A program made the position numbers and the translations under genes. A stretch of 39,191 nt of DNA from Lysobacterales bacterium (GTDB lineage: Bacteria > Pseudomonadota > Gammaproteobacteria > Xanthomonadales > SZUA-36), in assembly GCA_014238945.1 (NCBI GenBank), contig JABAAB010000080.1, forward strand, positions 1 through 39,191, written 5' to 3'. The notes under the pieces were generated by a model, which did no database searches, was not told the origin of the DNA, and worked only from the letters and a program-made list of their open reading frames with translations. Positions 18,269-27,363 of this stretch are shown piece after piece. The first letter of the stretch is position 1, and each line of letters begins with the position of its first letter.

Positions 18269-19297
18269 ATGAGGATACTAAAAAAACTAGCCAGGCTACT
18301 GCTGGCTTTAACCTTCATTACCGTCGCCGGGCTGACTTACCTCGTGATGGCACGGGAAGATATCGAGCCGTTTGAGGAACTCTACCTGCCCGCCCAACAG
18401 GGAGACACACCTGCGGGAGCCCTCTCCATCCAGTTTCTTGGCAACACCAACCTGCAGATCAGTGATGGCAGCACCAGTATTCTCACCGATGGATGGTTCA
18501 GTCGTCCCTCGTTACTGTCCCTGACCACTTCGCATATTGAACCGGACAGGGACGCGATTGCACAGGCTTTGGAACAGGCGGGAATCTCCAGCCTGGATGC
18601 GGTCATCCCCGTGCATTCGCACTACGATCATGCCATGGATGCACCGCTGGTTGCCGAGGTCACCGGTGCAATTCTGATCGGTTCTGAATCCACCCTCAAT
18701 ATTGGCCGTGGTCTCGATCTGCCGGAGTCTGATATGCGCTTGGCGGTGAGTGAACAGCCGATGGTCTTCGGCGAGTTTTCCGTGACATTGATCGAGTCAA
18801 CCCATTACCGGTTTCCCGGCGGTATCCTTGAGGACTATGCAGATCCAAGGCAGGAAATCAGCCATCCTTTGGTGCCACCTGTTGATGTTTACGACTACAA
18901 GGCCGGGGCAGCTTACAGCATTCATGTGCAGCACCCCCGGGGCAACCTGTTGATCCAGGCCAGCGCCGGTTGGGTTGACGGTGCCCTCGATGACGTCGAA
19001 GCCGATGTCCTGTTCTTGGGTGTGGGTGGCATTACCGGACAAAGTGACGAATACCAGGAATCATACTGGCAGCAGGTGGTACATGCAGTTGGTCCGCGAC
19101 AGGTGATACCCATCCACTGGGACAGCATGACTGACCCATTGGCCCATGAAGCGCTGATGCCCACCCTGCTGTTTTCGCTGTTATTGGATTTCAATTCAGC
19201 CCGGGACCTGGCCTACGCACGGGGAAAAGCGAAGGAAGAGGGTATTGAGATTGCCCTGATGCCGATGTGGGAGCCGTTGTATTTGTTCACTGACTAA
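18269..19297 (+). CDS. Metallo-beta-lactamase-fold hydrolase (NAPE-PLD/UlaG-like)
   Basis: A 342-residue protein with an N-terminal hydrophobic segment (about 4-27) that acts as a signal or anchor. The core is a metallo-beta-lactamase fold: LSIQFLGNTNLQISDG with ILTDGWF, then the metal motif HSHYDH (His116, His118, Asp120, His121), a later ESTHYRFPGG, and a final histidine in PIHWDSM. Neighbours of this fold include UlaG and phospholipase-D-like NAPE-PLD enzymes, but the substrate cannot be read. The periplasmic or membrane-bound position is inferred from the N-terminus. It converges with the LssY_C lipoprotein and has no close co-directional neighbour. Confidence 0.85.
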   Translation: MRILKKLARLLLALTFITVAGLTYLVMAREDIEPFEELYLPAQQGDTPAGALSIQFLGNTNLQISDGSTSILTDGWFSRPSLLSLTTSHIEPDRDAIAQALEQAGISSLDAVIPVHSHYDHAMDAPLVAEVTGAILIGSESTLNIGRGLDLPESDMRLAVSEQPMVFGEFSVTLIESTHYRFPGGILEDYADPRQEISHPLVPPVDVYDYKAGAAYSIHVQHPRGNLLIQASAGWVDGALDDVEADVLFLGVGGITGQSDEYQESYWQQVVHAVGPRQVIPIHWDSMTDPLAHEALMPTLLFSLLLDFNSARDLAYARGKAKEEGIEIALMPMWEPLYLFTD

Positions 19298-19382
19298 ACT
19301 GGTCAGGATGCCAAATTTGATTCAGCTATCTGTCCAATAAGTCCGTATGCCCCTGCATGTCATCTTTAGACTGTGTTATGAC

Positions 19383-20642
19383 CTAATCCGGTGGTGATCG
19401 CCAGTCCTCAAAGGTCACATCATTCAGATCCACAGGTTGAGAAGTCACCCACAGCACCAGTCGATGACCGTCTGAAAACCAGGGGTCGCCGGTGAGATTA
19501 CCAGCAGGCTGATCCATGGACACTGCACCGACTCCACGGACGTAGGCTGCTTTTTCGAGTGCCTGGGCATAGGCGAGGTCCTCGAGCAGGTACTCACGGG
19601 TTTCATCCACGTCCGGATCGATTTTATGGGTGGTAATGGTCTTTACAGTCCAGCGCACCCCAATATCACGGGAAATCTGACCCAACCACACCAACTGACC
19701 GTGGAACCACACCGGTGCAAGCCACAGACGCAGATGATTGCGTTCATGGATGTTGCCACGGGTCTTCTGAAAGGCAATGTCCTGTGGACGACCAAATACA
19801 TAGAGACCACTTACCGGTGAATAACGGTATTCACCACCCCTGATAAAAGACTTCAGAGTCTTCCACGCGGTCCCTGTGGTGACCGTTTCGGTCTCGTCCC
19901 ATCCGGCACGGATGAAGGCTACATAGACATCCACCAAATCGCCAATGATCACCAGATTGACGGGGTCACCGGAGCCCTTTGTTTTTTTATCCGTGGTACA
20001 GCATACCTGCCCTTCCAGCCACTCGATCAGTTCGTCCGCCGACAGATCACTGACGGCTTCACGGGGGTACATTCCTTCCCAGTCGACGTTGTAGTGATCC
20101 ACCCTGAGACCGGGTACGGGTACAAAAAACGTGAACGATTCAAATAGTTCCGGTGCGATGATGTCGACATTGAAAGCCTTTGACCCTTCGTCCAGCTCAC
20201 TGAAAACAAACCCACTGCGTGTTTCACCACCGTGAATCTGCAGATCCATTCCGGACCCGAGCAGGTTTTGCCCTTTCGCCAGCGTTCCGGCGTTCGGGTC
20301 GGTGTCAATATTGGCCACCTCGACCGGGGTGTAATAGACCGGGTCCAATCCAACCGGCAGAAATGACACCTTCCGTTTTGTATCATTGGTGATTTCCAGC
20401 CATACCGATTGAATACCACGCTTATAAAGATCAATACCAAACCGCGCCTTGCTCTCTTTTGCACTTGGGACCGCTGCGGTGACGGAAATTCCGTCCCGGG
20501 TTTGGGTCTGGGTACGGGACATGAAATCCCCCTCATTCAGCGCTGACTCCATGTGCAAAGGCCCGGAACAAGCCGAAAAGACAAAAAACAGGCCAACCAT
20601 TATCAAGCTTGAAAACCCCGGATTTTGGCCTGGTAATCGCAC
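19383..20642 (-). CDS. Lipoprotein with LssY_C domain, intact paralog
   Basis: A 419-residue protein starting at GTG 20642. A signal peptide ends in FSAC (Cys25 lipidated). About 190 residues of unassigned extension follow, then an LssY_C domain at about 210-375. Its marks are CCT, DPVNLVIIGD, AGWDETE, YRYSPVSGLYVFGRPQDI, RNHLRLWLAP, VWLGQISRDIGVR and THKIDPDVDETREYLL. LssY_C was named from the Legionella lss secretion locus and is often joined to a PAP2 phosphatase. No such domain is here, and no biochemical role is established. Its start overlaps the stop of the paralog upstream by one base (TAGTG), so the two are translationally coupled. The export and tandem pairing suggest a shared envelope role. 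Confidence 0.83.
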   Translation of the reverse strand: MRLPGQNPGFSSLIMVGLFFVFSACSGPLHMESALNEGDFMSRTQTQTRDGISVTAAVPSAKESKARFGIDLYKRGIQSVWLEITNDTKRKVSFLPVGLDPVYYTPVEVANIDTDPNAGTLAKGQNLLGSGMDLQIHGGETRSGFVFSELDEGSKAFNVDIIAPELFESFTFFVPVPGLRVDHYNVDWEGMYPREAVSDLSADELIEWLEGQVCCTTDKKTKGSGDPVNLVIIGDLVDVYVAFIRAGWDETETVTTGTAWKTLKSFIRGGEYRYSPVSGLYVFGRPQDIAFQKTRGNIHERNHLRLWLAPVWFHGQLVWLGQISRDIGVRWTVKTITTHKIDPDVDETREYLLEDLAYAQALEKAAYVRGVGAVSMDQPAGNLTGDPWFSDGHRLVLWVTSQPVDLNDVTFEDWRSPPD

Positions 20643-21887
20643 TACTTTGCCCTCAACCCGGGTGGTTTATCCCACTGCTGAGTTTGCATTTCGAGCATGG
20701 AAAAAGGATCACCCGATAACCACATCAACAGACGGTAACCATCGGTGAAATACTGGGTGCCATGAATGTCTTCGCGAAATTGATCCGTTTCTACGGCTTC
20801 ACCAGAATCAAGCCAGGCAAGATGCATCAGGCTCTGGGAATACCACAGGTTTTGCATCAGGAAATTTCGGCCGTCGGTCAAATCCTGCGCCAAATGACGC
20901 CAGGGGCAGTGCATTCTGACGGCCGATAATATGCGTAATCCTGACCATCCAGACGGGTTCACCTTCCAACAACCAGGGTGACAGCCAGATGTTCAGTTCG
21001 TTTCGGACCATTCCACCCTGGCGCTTAAATCGGAATACGGCATCCGGCTGCCGTCCAAAAAGATAGTGAGCCTTTGCAGTATCAAATCCCGTTCGTAAAC
21101 TGGTCCATTCTGTCTCATACCAACCAGCCCTGAGTAGCGCCTGTTGAATTTCATTCCCGTGACCCACCAGGACAACCGCAACCGGGAGCCCATTTGGCTG
21201 CCCCACGTGGTTGCTGGTACAACATGGAAAACCGGACAGAAAACTGCGAAACCCCGCAGCATCAAAGTCCCGCAATTCAGAGGGTTGATACAGGTCATCA
21301 AAGTCGACCTCGGCATGATCGGGGACAAACCCTGGTACCTCCAGTAAGAACGCAAAAGAGTGATCCTCATCCCCACCACTGAAAACATCTACCAGCAGAT
21401 TTTTTGTACCTGGATCGACATGGGTGAAAACAAATCCGCTCGCCGTTTCCCCTGCCCCGATATAACGAGGCATTGCCAGATCAAATAAACGCCGCTCCAT
21501 CTCACGGCGTGACTGTTTTGAATAGCCTTTTCGATGCATAAAGGCGACTTCAAAAGGTGAAAAATAATCCCGGTCGCTGCCGGTGTGTGCATAACGGATA
21601 CGTCGCGAACCCTTGTTGCTTATGCTTAGCCAGACGGGCTGAATACCCCGGTCGTATATAGGAAAACCAAAAATTGACCCGGCTTGCTCCCTGCCGGGCA
21701 CAGCGACCGTCACCGTCACCTTGCCCTCGGTTTGGGTGCTGGCAGAGGACTCCAGATCGATAGATTCAATTGGCAGGTAATGGTACGGCGCCGATGCACA
21801 TCCCAGCAGACCGGCAAAGAAAAGAACCAGCAAGCTTCTCAAAACTGCTGTACCGTGAATGAACAACGATAAAATCGGATCATACAT
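20642..21887 (-). pseudogene. Second LssY_C lipoprotein, frameshifted in a C run
   Basis: The frame from ATG 21887 gives a lipoprotein signal (LLGC), the same roughly 190-residue extension as its neighbour, and most of an LssY_C domain up to RITHIIGRQNAL. The remainder (PWRHLAQDLTDGRNFLM through WDKPPGLRAK) is in another frame to TAG 20642. Removing one base from the C4 run on the minus strand (20903-20906) joins both into about 415 residues, matching its intact paralog in length. Shared marks are RGIQPVWLSIS, FTHVDPGTK, PDHAEVDFDDLY, CCT, AGWYETE and YLFGRQPD. The domain histidine of RNHLRLWL is replaced (RNELNIWL). It is a recent pseudogene, or a homopolymer sequencing error. Confidence 0.78.
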
Positions 21888-21913
21888 GTGCCCGGACGCA
21901 AACCACGTTGGAA

Positions 21914-22728
21914 ATGATACATTACAATGGTGACCGAACCAGCAAGTCAGGGCAAATCATCTTGAGTCCTGCCATACATCTGGAAGGGGGTTGCCTCGTC
22001 GCCCACCGCGAGGCCCTGGTATTGGCGCAATCGGGTGATCTTCAATGGTGCCGAGTAGCCGGACCGGAGGAAGGTACGCAAAAGCTGTCGCTGTTTTACT
22101 TTGAATTGGCAAAGGGAGACAGTGAAGGCATCAGTTTTGCCAACAGTGAGGTGGTGCTTTACCTGCTGAATGGGCCCCTGCAAATCAATATCAGCGGCCA
22201 GGTGTATGACGTAAACAGTCATTGCGGTATCCATGTTCGTAAGGGTGAATCCTTTAGTCTGCACAATGATTGCCCTGATACGACCCGACTGCTGGCCTCC
22301 GTTTGTCCCGGAATCAACCGGTTCGATTTTGTCACTGTCGGCAAAGGAAACTTTGACTCGCGATATCCAGAACGAATAGCAGATGCCATGAAAGGCGGGC
22401 GTCAACCCAGCGGCGATCGTTTCTATCGCTGGTCATTGGACCAAACAGCGGCTCCAAAAATGTGACCCAATTCATTGGCATGATTCCGAAGTCAAAAGCG
22501 CCTGAACATTTCCACACCTGCGAGGAGACGATATGTATCCTGTCCGGCCATGGTCGGATGTGGGCTGGTGAGTCCGTTACTGAGGTGCGCCCAGGCAGCA
22601 TGATTTTCCTGCCACGCGAACTGCCCCATCGTCTTGAGTGCAAAGATGTGTCCGGTATGATGCTGATCGGTAGTTTCTATCCCGCTGGCAGCCCTGCAAT
22701 TAGCTACAACAGCAACACAGACAGATGA
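21914..22728 (+). pseudogene. Bicupin protein, frameshifted between the two cupin domains
   Basis: The first frame from ATG 21914 covers an N-terminal cupin-like half. The second half reads in another frame as VIGPNSGSKNVTQFIG, then HFHTCEE...GHG and PGSMIFLPRELPH, the two classic cupin metal motifs. One missing base near 22425-22433 separates them. Repaired, it would be about 272 residues with the metal site only in the C-terminal cupin, as in many bicupins. The frame stops at TGA 22463-22465, and an independent start inside the second half is unlikely. No pathway partner lies beside it. It is divergent from the LssY_C pair, with a 26-base gap, so a shared control region would be very short. 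Confidence 0.72.
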
Positions 22729-22829
22729 AAAAATTGGACGAATGGCGAATTGCCAGGATTTGCCGCCTGGTTAATGAAGAGAGATACGTGTCAGGTCAGG
22801 ACTGTCTGCTATGCCGGATTGACTCTTAA
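22725..22829 (+). CDS. Possible 34-residue small protein
   Basis: ATG 22725 overlaps the bicupin stop (ATGA) and runs to TAA 22827-22829. The product starts MKKLDEWRIARICRL, is basic in its first half and has three cysteines, two in CLLC. I recognise no family. The overlap is the only argument for translation, and chance is a real possibility. Confidence 0.25.
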   Translation: MKKLDEWRIARICRLVNEERYVSGQDCLLCRIDS

Positions 22830-22860
22830 GCTGGGCGCAAATAATCGGTAATATGCCGGA

Positions 22861-22866
22861 TATAAT
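22861..22866 (+). promoter_or_regulatory. Candidate -10 box upstream of selO
   Basis: TATAAT, a perfect match, lies 36 bases before the selO start in an AT-rich stretch. No clear -35 box is found at 16-18 bases, so support is partial. Confidence 0.35.
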
Positions 22867-22901
22867 ATTATGGAAAGTAGAACCGGGACGGACACACCGC
22901 A

Positions 22902-24386
22902 ATGAATTCTGATCATGAAATCGTATTTGATAACAGCTATGCGAGATTACCTGGGCAGTTCTATACCCGTCAGCTACCTGTGCCGGTTTCTTCGCCCGCA
23001 CTCATTCGGGTAAACCGCGCTCTGACGGGTCAACTCGGTCTGGATGCAGATTGGCTGGAATCCGAAGCGGGCATACAGTTTATTGCCGGCAACGAGTTAC
23101 CCGAAGGATCTGATCCGATTGCCACGGTCTACGCCGGACACCAGTTTGGCGGATGGAACCCGCAACTGGGTGATGGCCGGGCGATCCTGCTGGGTGAGGT
23201 CATAGCTGTGGACGGTTTGCGTTACGACATCCAGCTAAAGGGATCCGGCCGCACACCTTATTCCCGCAATGGGGATGGGCGCGCCCCACTGGGCCCGGTG
23301 TTACGTGAGTACATCGTCAGCGAGGCCATGGCCGTGTTGGGGGTACCAACCACCAGGGCCCTTGCGGCGGTTACCACCGGGGAAAGTGTCTATCGCAAGA
23401 GCATGTTGCCGGGTGCCATTCTGGCGCGTGTGGCCCGGAGCCACATCCGCATAGGCACGGTGGAGTTTTTTGCCGCTCGCGGTGACGTGCCAAGTCTTGA
23501 AACCCTGGTAAGGCATGTTATTGATCGACACTACCCGGCATCGGAAAATACAGAAAACCCGGTTCGTGCACTTTTGGATTTGGTGATCGCCGCGCAGGCG
23601 GGGTTGGTGGCCCGTTGGCAGTTGCTGGGATTCATACACGGTGTCATGAACACCGACAACATGCTGTTATCGGGGGAAACCATCGATTATGGTCCCTGTG
23701 CTTTCATGGATGAATTCGACCCGGGCCGGGTCCTGAGTTCTATCGATCATGGAGGGCGTTACGCCTATGGCAACCAGGCCCACATCGCCCACTGGAATTT
23801 GAGCGTGCTTGCCCAATCCCTGTTACCGGTTATTGACCCGGACCGCAACGCGGCCATTGAGTCTGCCCAGGCGGCCATTGATACCTTCCCCGGACTCTAC
23901 CAGGCAGCTTTTCAAAAGGGCCTGTGCCGAAAACTGGGTATCTGGGCACCAACCACCGACGACGAGCCACTGACCCAGGACTTTTTGCAACTGATGAAGG
24001 ATGAAGCGACAGACTTCAGTCTGAGCTTTCGCCGTCTTTCAGACCTGGCAGACCAGGGCAATGAAGAAGCGAGTATTCAACACCTGTTCGAGTTTCCGGC
24101 AGCTTTTATACCCTGGCTTGAACGATGGCAACAGAGACTCGGTAGCGATCCCCGGGACGCCGCCACACGCCAGATGAGCATGTATTCAGTCAATCCGGTT
24201 TATATCCCACGCAACCACCTGGTGGAGGAGGTGATTGAGGCCGCCGAACTCCAGCAGGATCTGGAGCCGTTTCACAGCCTGGTCGAGGTACTCTCACAGC
24301 CTTTTGAGTTTGACAAAAGACAAACCCGTTACGCCATTCCGCCACGTTCCGATCAGATTGTCAGACAAACGTTTTGTGGAACCTGA
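22902..24386 (+). CDS. selO: Protein adenylyltransferase SelO (YdiU)
   Basis: A 494-residue pseudokinase-fold enzyme of normal bacterial length. Family blocks seen are YAGHQFGGWNPQLGDGRAIL, LKGSGRTPYSRNGDGRAPLG, VLREYIVSEAMAVLGVPTTRAL, the metal/ATP region HGVMNTDNMLLSGETIDYGP and FMDEFDPG. SelO transfers AMP from ATP to Ser, Thr or Tyr of proteins and protects against oxidative stress. The C terminus is FCGT, so a cysteine sits three residues from the end, as in E. coli SelO and at the selenocysteine position in animal SelO. It is a single gene between the bicupin and the symporter, 118 bases before the latter, and is likely transcribed from its own promoter. Confidence 0.97.
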   Translation: MNSDHEIVFDNSYARLPGQFYTRQLPVPVSSPALIRVNRALTGQLGLDADWLESEAGIQFIAGNELPEGSDPIATVYAGHQFGGWNPQLGDGRAILLGEVIAVDGLRYDIQLKGSGRTPYSRNGDGRAPLGPVLREYIVSEAMAVLGVPTTRALAAVTTGESVYRKSMLPGAILARVARSHIRIGTVEFFAARGDVPSLETLVRHVIDRHYPASENTENPVRALLDLVIAAQAGLVARWQLLGFIHGVMNTDNMLLSGETIDYGPCAFMDEFDPGRVLSSIDHGGRYAYGNQAHIAHWNLSVLAQSLLPVIDPDRNAAIESAQAAIDTFPGLYQAAFQKGLCRKLGIWAPTTDDEPLTQDFLQLMKDEATDFSLSFRRLSDLADQGNEEASIQHLFEFPAAFIPWLERWQQRLGSDPRDAATRQMSMYSVNPVYIPRNHLVEEVIEAAELQQDLEPFHSLVEVLSQPFEFDKRQTRYAIPPRSDQIVRQTFCGT

Positions 24387-24504
24387 GCTGGCTGTGAGAG
24401 TGTAGGTCGAAATACAACGCAATGAGCCTTACCGCCACGTTGTTTTACCTGGCAACCGATTCAAAGGTAAACTCCACCAGCAACCACCAGGCGCCTGAAC
24501 CTGC

Positions 24505-25812
24505 ATGAACCAACAAAAATTCTCCTCCCGGCTGACAACCATCCTCACCATGGCGGGTATCGCCATCGGTCTGGGCAATGTCTGGCGTTTCCCCTACATG
24601 ATGGGTCAGCACGGTGGCAGTGCCTTCCTGATCATCTATCTTGTGTTCGTATTACTGCTGGCCGTGCCAGCGATCAGCGCCGAATGGTCACTGGGGCGTG
24701 CCACGGGCCGTGGTCCGATCGAGGCTTACCGGGCCGCCTTTGGTAAGAAATCCGGTTTTCTGGTGGGCATGGTGCTGTTGTTCAGCATTTTCATGGCCTT
24801 GTGTTACTACAACATCGTGGTGGCAAATATTGTTTATAGCGTCGGATTTGCTACCTGGCACGGATTCGATGCGAGCACCCTGGAACTGTACCAGGCGGGA
24901 CTGGCGCGCAACGGGGTCCAGTATTCACTGGCGATCGCCGTGACAGGCGTTTCACTTTGGATTGTTCACCGTGGCCTGAAAAATGGCATCGAGTGGGCCA
25001 ACAAGCTGTTCATTCCGATCTTTGGTCTGATCGGTATCTACTTCATCATCATGGTATTGAACCTGGATGGCGCCATGATGAAATTGAGGCAGTTCCTGGT
25101 TCCGGATTTTACACTGGCAGGGCCGGACGTCTGGTTTGCCGCAATGGGCCAGGCCTGCTTTTCGATGGGTATTTCAGGCGCCATGGGTGTGATGTACGGT
25201 GCCTATTTGCGCAGGGACGAGAAAATTGTCTCCACGGCAGTTACCACCGGTCTGATCGACACCGGAGCGGCCTTCATGGCCACCTTGTTTGTTGTTCCAG
25301 CCGTGTTGGTATTCGGTCTGAATATGGCGGTTGGGCCGGGTTTGCTGTTCGATACCTTGCCTCGTCTGTTCGCGGTGATGCCGGGCGGGCGCTGGCTGGC
25401 ATCCCTGTTCCTGATCGGCTGGACGCTGGTGGCGCTGCTTTCGATTATCGCCACATTCGATGCCATTATCTCCGGCCTGGCCAGTCTGACCGAAGATCGC
25501 TTTAGCCGGCGTCAATGGACCTGGACCATCGGTATTGCCGTTGCAGGGGTGATGCTGCCGATCGCCTGGAATCCCGAGTCAATTGGCACACTGGACATGA
25601 TTTTCGGATCAGGCATGTTCATTACAGGCAGTCTGCTGGCCGTTATCGGCCTGGGCTGGGGGTTGGGCAAGCTGACCATTCATGAACAACTCGGCAACGG
25701 TCTTTCACCACGCATGGCCATCTGGTTTAGTTGGTGGTTGAGATACGTGGTGCCGATCGCGTTATTCGCCATACTCGCTGGTTATATTCTTTCGGTAACC
25801 AGCAATGGGTAG
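24505..25812 (+). CDS. Neurotransmitter:sodium symporter family transporter
   Basis: A 435-residue inner-membrane protein with about eleven hydrophobic segments. The first segment carries the NSS/LeuT signature MAGIAIGLGNVWRFPYMMGQ, which forms sodium and substrate sites. Later segments include SMGISGAMGVMYG and DTGAAFMATLF. Bacterial members import amino acids or similar compounds with sodium. The specificity cannot be predicted. Its TAG stop overlaps the ATG of the oxygenase gene downstream by 8 bases, so transport and oxidation are probably produced together. A weak inverted repeat (TTTACCT/AGGTAAA) lies upstream at about 24445-24472. Confidence 0.94.
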   Translation: MNQQKFSSRLTTILTMAGIAIGLGNVWRFPYMMGQHGGSAFLIIYLVFVLLLAVPAISAEWSLGRATGRGPIEAYRAAFGKKSGFLVGMVLLFSIFMALCYYNIVVANIVYSVGFATWHGFDASTLELYQAGLARNGVQYSLAIAVTGVSLWIVHRGLKNGIEWANKLFIPIFGLIGIYFIIMVLNLDGAMMKLRQFLVPDFTLAGPDVWFAAMGQACFSMGISGAMGVMYGAYLRRDEKIVSTAVTTGLIDTGAAFMATLFVVPAVLVFGLNMAVGPGLLFDTLPRLFAVMPGGRWLASLFLIGWTLVALLSIIATFDAIISGLASLTEDRFSRRQWTWTIGIAVAGVMLPIAWNPESIGTLDMIFGSGMFITGSLLAVIGLGWGLGKLTIHEQLGNGLSPRMAIWFSWWLRYVVPIALFAILAGYILSVTSNG

Positions 25813-26902
25813 GGATCTGCAAAAAAGAGGTATCGCTGCCGGCAGCCGGGACTTCGGCGAGTTTGATCAGGTCAACAAGCCGCATAATTACCAACTGGCG
25901 GAAAACCAGGGCAGCGAGGAATTTGATAATGAGTATGTTATTCAAAGCTGTGATTTGGGCTTGTTTTTCAATGGCGGACGCGACGGCCGCGATGCGTTTG
26001 CACAGCAACTGGGTTCGGCACTTGAAGGCATAGGCTTTGCCATCCTGACCGGTCACGGTATAGATGAAAGTCTATATGCTGCTTGCAACGAAAAGGTCCG
26101 GGAACTGTTCCGCCAGACCAGCCCGGCAGAACGTCTTGTATATGAAGCAAAACGTCACGGTTCGGTCAACCAGGGCTACTTTCCAGTCAAGAAAACCACC
26201 GTGATCCACCCGGACCTGGTGGAGGGCTGGGTATTTTGCCGGCGCGCATTCGGGATTGACGACAAGACCGCATTTGATGAATCTGAATTCTGGCCAAAGC
26301 CCGGTTATGAACCCGAATTCAGACAACTGGTCGGGGCACAGGAACAACTGATCCTGCCGGTGATGCAAAGCATGCTCAGTTATCTCGGATGTGACCCACA
26401 TATCTACGACAAAAAGCTGACCCGGACCAATTTCGGATTCCGGCTCAATTATTACCCCCCCGTATCGACGGCAGACAGGGATAGCGGAGCCGGTCGTATG
26501 CTGGGTCATGAAGATGTTGACCTGTTCACCTTTCTGCCGGCACCCGATGTCGACGGCCTGCAGGTGCTCAATCGCAACAATAGGAAATGGATCCGTCTGA
26601 ACGCCCCTCCTGGCAGCATCATTTTGAATACCGGAGATTATATGCAGCGTATTAGCAACGATATTTTCCCCTCCACCACGCACCGGGTGGGTCATCCGGT
26701 GGACCAGACGCTGCTTGGTAAGGCACGTATTTCATTTCCGATGGCCATCTATGTATGGGAGGATGAAGTGCTTGAAACTCTTCCCGGCACCGGTGTGTCG
26801 AAGTACCCGCCGGTAACGGCCATAAAGTTTCACACTGCCACCACCAGCAAGTATTACGGCGCTGAATATGCAGTCGACAACGATTCAACGGATGCCCCAT
26901 GA
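25805..26902 (+). CDS. 2-oxoglutarate/Fe(II)-dependent oxygenase, isopenicillin-N-synthase-like
   Basis: A 365-residue cytoplasmic enzyme. The N-terminal DIOX_N-type part includes FAQQLGSALEGIGFAILTGHG. The double-stranded beta-helix core has the iron triad HED (His235, Asp237) and His293 in STTHRV, and an arginine in KARISFPM for the 2-oxoglutarate. NYYPP (about 217) is also typical. Substrate is unknown: relatives include gibberellin oxidases, ACC oxidase and bacterial amino-acid or antibiotic oxygenases. The ATG overlaps the symporter stop by 8 bases and its own stop overlaps the msrB start by 4 (ATGA), a strongly coupled run. The first 50 residues look poorly conserved, so a later start is possible. 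Confidence 0.88.
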   Translation: MGRDLQKRGIAAGSRDFGEFDQVNKPHNYQLAENQGSEEFDNEYVIQSCDLGLFFNGGRDGRDAFAQQLGSALEGIGFAILTGHGIDESLYAACNEKVRELFRQTSPAERLVYEAKRHGSVNQGYFPVKKTTVIHPDLVEGWVFCRRAFGIDDKTAFDESEFWPKPGYEPEFRQLVGAQEQLILPVMQSMLSYLGCDPHIYDKKLTRTNFGFRLNYYPPVSTADRDSGAGRMLGHEDVDLFTFLPAPDVDGLQVLNRNNRKWIRLNAPPGSIILNTGDYMQRISNDIFPSTTHRVGHPVDQTLLGKARISFPMAIYVWEDEVLETLPGTGVSKYPPVTAIKFHTATTSKYYGAEYAVDNDSTDAP

Positions 26903-27303
26903 AGAAAATCAGCAAAGACCCGAAGCAATGGCGTGAACAACTTGACGCCGAACAATACCGAGTAACCCGGGAAGCGGGCACAGAAGCCCCATTCAGCGGA
27001 AAGTATTGCGATCAGACCGATGGCGGAACCTATCACTGTGTGTGTTGTAACCACCCGTTGTTCGGCTCAGAGAGCAAGTATCATTCGGGCTGTGGATGGC
27101 CCAGCTTTCATGGTGAACTGGATACGGCCGAGGTAGTCCAGCGACCCGATACCAGTCATGGAATGCACCGTATCGAACTACTTTGCCCGCATTGCGATGC
27201 CCACCTCGGTCACATCTTCAACGACGGTCCGCCACCCACCGGCCAACGCTACTGTATCAACTCCGCTTCACTCGATTTTGTCCCGGAAGACCAGCAGAAA
27301 TAG
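26899..27303 (+). CDS. msrB: Peptide-methionine (R)-S-oxide reductase MsrB
   Basis: A 134-residue enzyme of normal length. It has both zinc CxxC pairs (CVCC and CPHC), the GWPSF active-site block, HLGHIFNDGP and the catalytic cysteine in RYCINSASLDF. It reduces the R-form of methionine sulfoxide in proteins, using thioredoxin. No signal peptide is seen, so it acts in the cytoplasm. The ATG overlaps the oxygenase stop by 4 bases. Coupling to an oxygenase and symporter is unusual for this gene, which often sits alone or with msrA. Confidence 0.97.
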   Translation: MKKISKDPKQWREQLDAEQYRVTREAGTEAPFSGKYCDQTDGGTYHCVCCNHPLFGSESKYHSGCGWPSFHGELDTAEVVQRPDTSHGMHRIELLCPHCDAHLGHIFNDGPPPTGQRYCINSASLDFVPEDQQK

Positions 27304-27363
27304 TCAGCAGATGCTGCAAACGGGTTACCCGGTTGTTCAACTGACAGGAGTTCCTTGCGGATC

